DNA of 59,344 nucleotides. It comes from Chloroflexota bacterium. GTDB lineage: Bacteria > Chloroflexota > Limnocylindria > Limnocylindrales > CSP1-4. The stretch spans positions 1-59,344 of the forward strand of contig JACPOU010000006.1 in assembly GCA_016191345.1 (NCBI GenBank). Reading direction: 5' to 3'. The first letter of the stretch is position 1, and each line of letters begins with the position of its first letter. The translations under genes and the position numbers were made by a program. Below the pieces are notes generated by a model, which did no database searches, was not told the origin of the DNA, and saw nothing but the letters and a program-made list of their open reading frames with translations. Positions 54,398-59,344 of the stretch are shown piece by piece.

Positions 54398-54646
54398 ATG
54401 GCGAAATTCATGGACGTCCACTCAGGGTTTGTCGGCGTGACGGCCCGCCAGCTCGAGGAGGCGCATGGCCGCGACCTCGCGATCGAGTCCGAGGAAGGGG
54501 TCCACTTCGAGCGGGCCTGGCTCGATCCCACGTCGGGCAAGGTCTTCTGCCTGGCGACCGGGCCCTCGCGCGAAGCGGTCATGCGCATTCACGAGCGCGC
54601 CGGGCACCCGACCGACGAGGTCTACGCGCTGACCGTCGAGGTCTGA
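54398..54646 (+). CDS. DUF4242-family ferredoxin-like small protein
   Basis: The 82-residue protein resembles the DUF4242 family, in which a Streptomyces member was described as a nickel-binding ferredoxin-like protein. Typical features are FMDVHSGFVGVTARQLEEAHGRDL, a central FERAWLDPTSGKVFCLATGPS and AVMRIHERAGHPTDEVYAL. The conserved His and Cys residues could bind metal. It is divergent from the broken LAL regulator and 28 nt upstream of the secreted-protein gene. Confidence 0.85.
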   Translation: MAKFMDVHSGFVGVTARQLEEAHGRDLAIESEEGVHFERAWLDPTSGKVFCLATGPSREAVMRIHERAGHPTDEVYALTVEV

Positions 54647-54674
54647 CCGGCCCAAGGTTCGAAAGGAGCTTCCG

Positions 54675-55022
54675 ATGTCTGCATTCCGAACGTCCCCCCG
54701 CCGGCTCGGTGCCGGGATCCTCGCCGCGAGCGCGCTCGCCCTGGCCCTGTCTGCGCCCGTCGCGGCGAGCGAGCCGACCTGCGCCGACTTCGATGCCCTC
54801 GGCATCGTGGTCCACGGCCAGCACATCGTCCGCGATTACGTCACGGGCGGCGAACTCGGCTCCTGGCCGCCGGCCGGCGGCGTTGGCCAGTACATGGGCG
54901 GCGAGGGCGCCGCGCTGCCCGGCGGCCCCGGCCCCGGCTTCCACTTCCCGAACGGCTTCGCGCCCGGGGCGTCGTTCTGCCTCGACCAGTCGAACTCTCC
55001 GGGGTTCCACGTCCCCGGCTGA
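54675..55022 (+). CDS. Small secreted protein of unknown function
   Basis: The 115-residue precursor has a signal peptide of about 32 residues (ending APVAASEP). The mature part of about 83 residues is rich in Gly and Pro, with two Cys (positions about 36 and 102) that could form a disulfide, and it contains GGVGQYMGGEGAALPGGPGPGFHFPNG. An AAAGGAG ribosome site precedes the ATG. It is probably co-transcribed with the DUF4242 gene and followed by a strong terminator. The family was not recognised. Confidence 0.7.
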   Translation: MSAFRTSPRRLGAGILAASALALALSAPVAASEPTCADFDALGIVVHGQHIVRDYVTGGELGSWPPAGGVGQYMGGEGAALPGGPGPGFHFPNGFAPGASFCLDQSNSPGFHVPG

Positions 55023-55042
55023 GCTGCGGAACCAGCCTCTGC

Positions 55043-55073
55043 GGCGACCTCCGGCCGAGTGCCGGGGGTCGCC
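55043..55073. terminator. Bidirectional-looking intrinsic terminator
   Basis: A 13-bp stem (GGCGACCTCCGGC with GCCGGGGGTCGCC, one G-T pair) has a 5-base loop and is followed by GTTTCG. It lies 21 nt after the secreted-protein stop and before the 3' end of the convergent LAL gene. Confidence 0.75.
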
Positions 55074-55159
55074 GTTTCGCGGCCGCACACGACCGCTGGT
55101 GGAGGCGCGTTGATCTGATCTCCGATCCCCGGTTCACCCCGCAGGACGAGGCGTGGACC

Positions 55160-58093
55160 CTAGTGCCGGGCGGTGACCACGGGCGAGGACCGATCGGACG
55201 CTCCGGCACCCGCGCCGCGAGCGATGGAGGCCGTCCAGGCCGCGATCTCGGCCCGCCGCGTGGCGCCGAGCTTGGCCAGGATGTGCTCGACGTGGGCACT
55301 CACGGTCTTCGGGGCGATGTCGAGCTCCGTCGCGATCTCGCCGTTCGTGAGCCCGGTCGCGATCGCCCTGGCGACCTCGAATTCCCGGGCGGTGAGCGGC
55401 CGCCAGGGCTCGTCCTGGAGGCCTCGATCGTGCGCGGACCGGGCGAGCTCCTCGGCTCGGGCGTGCAGGGGCAGGCTGCCGAGCCGTTCCGCGACCAGGC
55501 GGACGTCGTGGAGCTGCGTGGCCGCGTCGGCAAACCGGTTGCCGCGCATCAGGCATTGGGCGAGGTCAAGGCGGGCCCATGACCCCTCCCAGATCCGCTC
55601 GCGCTCGTCCCAGCCCCGAACCGCCCGTTCCAGCGACTCGCGGGCGGCGCTGGTGGTGCCGGCCGCGAGCCGGATGAGGCCATCGGCATGGGCCAATGCC
55701 GGTCCGGCGATCGGTTCCCAGCCGGCCAGGTGCGCCCGCAGCCGGGCGAGCCAGCGCTCCGCCTCGTCGGGGCGCCTGGCGGCCAAGAGCGCACGGGTCC
55801 CGGTCACCACGAACGGGATCAGGAGCGCCCGCTCGCCGGCTCTGGAGGCGATCAGCCAGCCTTCGTCGCACCTGGCGACGGCTGCTTCCGGATCGGCGGC
55901 CAGGAGGTCTGCCTCGGCCAGGCCCCACAGAGGAGTGAGGATGAACTGGACCTCCTCCATGCGGTGGCCGGTCGCGAGCGATTCGTCGAGCCAGCGCCGG
56001 GCTTCCTCGAGCCGGCCCCGGCCGAGCGCCACGAGCCCGACCGCATCCAGGGAGCCGACGGTTCCCCGGACGCAGCCGCGGTCGACGAGCTCCTGCCTCG
56101 CGCGCTCGTCGGCCATGTCCCAGGCGCCGGCGGCCCACTCCATGATCGCGAGCGTGGTCGCGATCATCTGGCGGCAGTGCGACTGCTCGATGGCGTCGGC
56201 GTACTCGAGACCCTCGGCGATCGCCAGCTTGGCGCTCCGCGGATCCATGATCCGGGCGGCCATGATCGCGAGGTTTCGGTAGCCCGTCACGCCCACGGAT
56301 TCGTACCCGGCGTCGCGGGCCTCCCGAGCCGCCTTGAGCCCGTCCCGGAGTCCGGTCTCGTAGCGGCCCTCGGTGATGTCGAGACGGGCCCTCGTGATGT
56401 CGTTCTCGAGCATCAGCTCGCGGTCGCCGACTCGCTCCGCGATGGACCGCGACGCCTCGAGTTTGGCGCGGGCGGCAGCGAACTCCGACATCAGCAGGTG
56501 ATCGTTCGCTGCCGTCGCGAGATAGAGAGCCCGGTACTGCTCCACTTCCGGGCTCGGCGGGAGCGCGTCGAGCTCGGCCAGCACAGCGAGGTTCAGCTCG
56601 TGCACGCGCGCCGACGGGGACCCATCGCGGGCCGGGCCGGTCGCGGTCATGCCGAGCATGTCGGCAGCCTGGAGCGGCTTCCCGGCCGCGACGTAGAGTT
56701 CCCGTGCACGGATGGCGGCGGCGACACTCTCCTCGTTCCGTTCGATGGCATTGGCCGCGCCGGCGAGCGAGGCGAAGAGATCTGCCTGCTCTTCGAGCGA
56801 CAGGTCGGCCGGCATGTTGGCCACCGCCCGCTCGTAGAGCTCGAAGGCCTCATGGCGGGCGGAGATCCGGCTGGCCTCGCGGGCGGCCGACAGCGACGTG
56901 CGATAGGCCTGTGGTCGGAGGCCGGCGCGCTCGTAGTGGCGGGAGGCGTGGACGACGTTCGAGGCCTCGAGGGTCATGACGAACTCGGCCGCCCGAGCGT
57001 GGTAGCGCCGCAGCTGGCCCGGCGGCACTGCGCCGTAGATCGCGTCACGCAGCAGCTGGTGACGGAAGTCGTAGTAGCCGCTATCGATGTAGTCGAAGGG
57101 GTAGAGGATCGCGGCATCGACGAGCTCCTGGATCGCGGGCTCGAGGTCGCTCAGTGACCGATCGAGCATGCCGGCCAGGACGTCCGGGGTGAAGCATCGC
57201 CCGACGACCGCGCCGGCTCGAACCACGGTCCGGGCATCGTCCGATAGGCGCTCCAGCCGGGCCAGCACCGCATCACCGATCGTGTCGGGGACGTGGGCCT
57301 GGCGGATGAGCCGGCCGTCGGCCCGCGCCGCGTCGTTGAGCGCGCCCAGCAGCTCCTCGATGTGGAGGGGTATCCCGTTGGTCCGGTCGTAGACAGCGGC
57401 CACGACGTCCTTCGGAGCCGGGAGCTCGCCGCCGAGGATGAGCGTCGTCGCGATGGCCGTCTCCTCGAGCGTCAGGCGCCGGAGCCGTACCTCTGCGGCA
57501 TGCCGCTGGCCGAGGAGCCTCGCTCGCCACTCGCGATGCAGGGCGCGGGCCTCGGTCGGGAACTCGTCGGGACGGTAGTCGCCGAGGATGAGAAGGGGCC
57601 GTTCGCTCGCGTGACGGGCGAGTTCGCCGATGACCTCGAGGCTCATCTCGTCGGTCCAATGGAGGTCCGAGAAGACGAGGACCGTTGGCCGGTCGATCGC
57701 CTCGAGGAGGCGATCCGAGATCGCCCGGACCATCAGTCGCCGGCTGCCGAGCGAATCCCCGTCGTGCTTCCCGTCGACGGCGAGGAGATCGTCGCGCAGC
57801 GTCCCGGGCCAGTTCGGGTGGTCGCGGATGCCGGCGATGAACTCCCGGATCGATGCGAGGGGCACCTGGAGGTCCTGCGGGGCGACGCCTCCGCCGTCGA
57901 CGCGGACCCCCGCGGCCGTGGCCCGTCGAATCGCCGCCCTGAGCAGGCGGGTCTTGCCGAGCCCGGCCTGACCCGCGAGGAAGACCGTCTGGCCGCGCCC
58001 CTGGGCGACGTCTGCCACCGCGTGGTCCAGGAGCTCCAGGACGTCGTCACGCCCGACGATGACGGGACACTGAATCGTCCGGGTCGGGGACAT
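55160..58093 (-). CDS. LAL/MalT-type LuxR regulator with AAA ATPase and TPR domains
   Basis: The protein has 977 residues. The order is an AAA ATPase domain ([14 protein letters not shown] at the start, Walker A GQAGLGKT at 41-48, [12 protein letters not shown] near 140, [13 protein letters not shown] near 255), a long helical TPR-like region (about 340-890), and a C-terminal LuxR helix-turn-helix ([38 protein letters not shown]). Such STAND regulators bind an effector and ATP, oligomerise and activate transcription. The adjacent DUF4242 and secreted-protein genes are possible targets. The ATG at 58093 has a TATCCT box seven bases upstream. Confidence 0.92.
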   Translation of the reverse strand: MSPTRTIQCPVIVGRDDVLELLDHAVADVAQGRGQTVFLAGQAGLGKTRLLRAAIRRATAAGVRVDGGGVAPQDLQVPLASIREFIAGIRDHPNWPGTLRDDLLAVDGKHDGDSLGSRRLMVRAISDRLLEAIDRPTVLVFSDLHWTDEMSLEVIGELARHASERPLLILGDYRPDEFPTEARALHREWRARLLGQRHAAEVRLRRLTLEETAIATTLILGGELPAPKDVVAAVYDRTNGIPLHIEELLGALNDAARADGRLIRQAHVPDTIGDAVLARLERLSDDARTVVRAGAVVGRCFTPDVLAGMLDRSLSDLEPAIQELVDAAILYPFDYIDSGYYDFRHQLLRDAIYGAVPPGQLRRYHARAAEFVMTLEASNVVHASRHYERAGLRPQAYRTSLSAAREASRISARHEAFELYERAVANMPADLSLEEQADLFASLAGAANAIERNEESVAAAIRARELYVAAGKPLQAADMLGMTATGPARDGSPSARVHELNLAVLAELDALPPSPEVEQYRALYLATAANDHLLMSEFAAARAKLEASRSIAERVGDRELMLENDITRARLDITEGRYETGLRDGLKAAREARDAGYESVGVTGYRNLAIMAARIMDPRSAKLAIAEGLEYADAIEQSHCRQMIATTLAIMEWAAGAWDMADERARQELVDRGCVRGTVGSLDAVGLVALGRGRLEEARRWLDESLATGHRMEEVQFILTPLWGLAEADLLAADPEAAVARCDEGWLIASRAGERALLIPFVVTGTRALLAARRPDEAERWLARLRAHLAGWEPIAGPALAHADGLIRLAAGTTSAARESLERAVRGWDERERIWEGSWARLDLAQCLMRGNRFADAATQLHDVRLVAERLGSLPLHARAEELARSAHDRGLQDEPWRPLTAREFEVARAIATGLTNGEIATELDIAPKTVSAHVEHILAKLGATRRAEIAAWTASIARGAGAGASDRSSPVVTARH

Positions 58094-58100
58094 GCGGTGC

Positions 58101-58160
58101 AGGATATCGCTCCGACGACCGAATGCATCAGTCGAATGACCGATGGACGGCCCGCGACCG
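58101..58160 (-). promoter_or_regulatory. Promoter region of the intact LAL gene with shared motif
   Basis: On the minus strand TATCCT (58106-58101) lies seven bases before the ATG. The region also contains GGATATCG and, near 58135-58146, ATGACCGATGG, both also found upstream of the broken paralogue. The shared 11-mer may be a binding site for these regulators or a relic of the duplication. Confidence 0.45.
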
Positions 58161-58175
58161 CGCCCGGGCGCGCGT

Positions 58176-58181
58176 TACGAT
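58176..58181 (+). promoter_or_regulatory. Probable -10 box TACGAT for the adenosine deaminase gene
   Basis: TACGAT would give a short leader of about 20 nt that includes a GAGGA ribosome binding site before the GTG at 58208. Confidence 0.4.
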
Positions 58182-58207
58182 CCGCGCATTCGCCAGCAGA
58201 GGACGAC

Positions 58208-59314
58208 GTGAGCCTCAGCCTCGACACCATCCATCGCGCGCCCAAGGCGCTGCTCCATGATCACCTGGACGGTGGGCTCCGCCCGGCCACGATCGTTGAC
58301 CTTGCCCGTGAGTACGGGTATGCGGGCCTCCCGACCACGGATCCCGACGAGCTGGCAGCCTGGATCCGGCGCGGGGCGGATCGGAAGTCGCTCGAGCTGT
58401 ACCTCGAGACGTTCGTCCATACCGTCGGGGTGCTCCAGGAGCGCGACGCGGTCGTGCGCGTGGCCGCGGAATGCGCCGAGGACCTCGCCGCGGACGGCGT
58501 CGTGTATGCGGAGATCCGCTACGCGCCCGAGCTCTCCACGGAGCGCGGGCTGACGCTCGACGAGGTCATCGAGGCCAACCTGGAGGGGTTTCGCCTGGGC
58601 GCCGCCCGGGCGGCCGCCGCCGGCCATCCGATCACGATGAAGGTCCTCGTGACGGCGATGCGGCAGGCGGCCCGGTCCGTGGAGGTGGCCGAGGCGGCGA
58701 TCCGCTGGCGCGACGCCGGCGTCGTGGGGTTCGACATCGCGGGACCCGAGGCCGGCTACCGGCCCACCCGCCACCTCGAGGCCTTCGACCGGATTCGGCA
58801 CGAGAACTTCCACATCACGATCCACGCCGGCGAGTCGTTCGGGCTGCCGTCCATCTGGGAAGCGCTCCAGTTCTGCGGCGCCGAGCGGCTTGGCCACGGC
58901 GTCCGGATCGTCGATGACATCACGGTGGCGCCCGACGGCTCCGTGCACCTCGGGCGGCTCGCGGCGTTCGTGCGGGACCGGCGGGTCCCACTCGAGATGT
59001 GCCCGACGTCGAACGTCCACTCGGGTGCGGCGGGCTCGGTCGCTGAGCACCCGATCGACCTGCTGCGGCGGCTCCGGTTCCGGGTCACGCTCAACACAGA
59101 CAACCGGCTGATGAGCGGTGTCTCGGTCTCGTCGGAGTTCCAGGCGCTCGACGAGGCCTTCGGGATCGGCCTCGGCGAGATGGAGTGGCTGACCATCAAC
59201 GCCCTGAAGTCCGCGTTCGCGCCCTTCGACGAGCGCCTCGCCCTCATCAACGAGGTCGTGAAGCCGGGCTACGCGCGCCTCAAGGCCGAGGAGAGCCGGG
59301 TGGCGCTGGGGTAG
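58208..59314 (+). CDS. add: Adenosine deaminase
   Basis: The 368-residue TIM-barrel hydrolase deaminates adenosine and deoxyadenosine to inosines. Zinc and catalytic motifs are [12 protein letters not shown] (first metal His pair), TIHAGES (metal His), [17 protein letters not shown] and [10 protein letters not shown] with the metal/catalytic Asp. The Asn after that Asp, where many enzymes have a second Asp, is common in actinobacterial-type sequences. With deoC and upp it completes a nucleoside-salvage theme. The GTG start has GAGGA upstream. Confidence 0.94.
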   Translation: MSLSLDTIHRAPKALLHDHLDGGLRPATIVDLAREYGYAGLPTTDPDELAAWIRRGADRKSLELYLETFVHTVGVLQERDAVVRVAAECAEDLAADGVVYAEIRYAPELSTERGLTLDEVIEANLEGFRLGAARAAAAGHPITMKVLVTAMRQAARSVEVAEAAIRWRDAGVVGFDIAGPEAGYRPTRHLEAFDRIRHENFHITIHAGESFGLPSIWEALQFCGAERLGHGVRIVDDITVAPDGSVHLGRLAAFVRDRRVPLEMCPTSNVHSGAAGSVAEHPIDLLRRLRFRVTLNTDNRLMSGVSVSSEFQALDEAFGIGLGEMEWLTINALKSAFAPFDERLALINEVVKPGYARLKAEESRVALG

Positions 59315-59344
59315 GGGCGGCCGCCCCGCCGCCCCGCCGCCGCG
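59315..59344. repeat. G+C-only low-complexity window end
   Basis: After the add stop the last 30 bases consist almost only of G and C (CCGCCCCGCCGCC pattern) and begin a GGGGCGGCCGCCCC hairpin. It mirrors the simple repeat at the other end of the window. Confidence 0.7.

Overview
The window is about 59 kb of very G+C-rich DNA (roughly 70%) packed with short-gap and overlapping genes. Codon third positions are almost all G or C. The gene content (PstSCAB with PhoU, a large MalT/LAL-type LuxR regulator, lipoproteins with LAACGGG-type signals, an actinobacterial-style adenosine deaminase, paired aldehyde dehydrogenases) suggests a free-living high-G+C bacterium. I favour an uncultured Chloroflexota lineage, with Actinomycetota the alternative; the sequence alone does not settle this. 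Both ends run into G+C-only microsatellites, as if the piece is a contig that broke at repeats. I saw no rRNA, tRNA, CRISPR array, prophage or intact transposase.

Layout. 1-1000 is non-coding repeat-rich DNA. 1-8.8 kb holds two substrate-binding proteins, a secreted GH25 lysozyme, upp, an asparaginase-family protein, a membrane-anchored J-domain protein and a DtxR-like regulator. 8.8-14 kb holds gltX, an OmpR-type response regulator, a PiT phosphate transporter and proS. 14-24.4 kb is mostly phosphate physiology: a DUF47 PiT partner, a PhoR/SenX3-like kinase translationally coupled to two phosphoesterases, and the leftward operon pstS-pstC-pstA-pstB-phoU-arsC. 24.4-26.2 kb is a leftward run of small genes (DUF971, YbjQ, a membrane protein, a CYTH protein). 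26.5-34.6 kb holds a P-type ATPase, an ABC-2 exporter, a ligase-like protein that has lost its catalytic lysine, and an S9 peptidase. 34.6-42.5 kb holds deoC, a Hint-domain lipoprotein, an ArsR-led four-gene island, then an aldehyde dehydrogenase, a polyprenol-glycosyltransferase-like membrane protein and a half-length aldehyde dehydrogenase. 42.5-47 kb holds a second ABC-2 exporter and two EamA transporters. 47-52 kb is the galactose operon (galK, frameshifted deoR-type regulator, galT) and argH. 52-58.1 kb has two paralogous LAL regulators, one broken, with a DUF4242 gene and a small secreted protein between them. The window ends with an adenosine deaminase gene.

How the parts work together. 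Phosphate uptake (Pst and PiT), its two-component control and organophosphate scavenging sit in one 14-kb neighbourhood, and arsenate reductase rides in the pst operon. Nucleoside salvage recurs (upp, deoC, add). At least fifteen genes have a TAnnnT box (often TATCCT) only 6-9 nt before the start codon and no Shine-Dalgarno sequence, which points to widespread leaderless transcription.

Several genes are damaged or unorthodox: an in-frame TGA in a lipoprotein gene, a CYTH gene whose signature motif lies upstream of any usual start codon, a doubly frameshifted DeoR regulator, a LAL regulator with an internal deletion, and a DNA-ligase-like pseudoenzyme.
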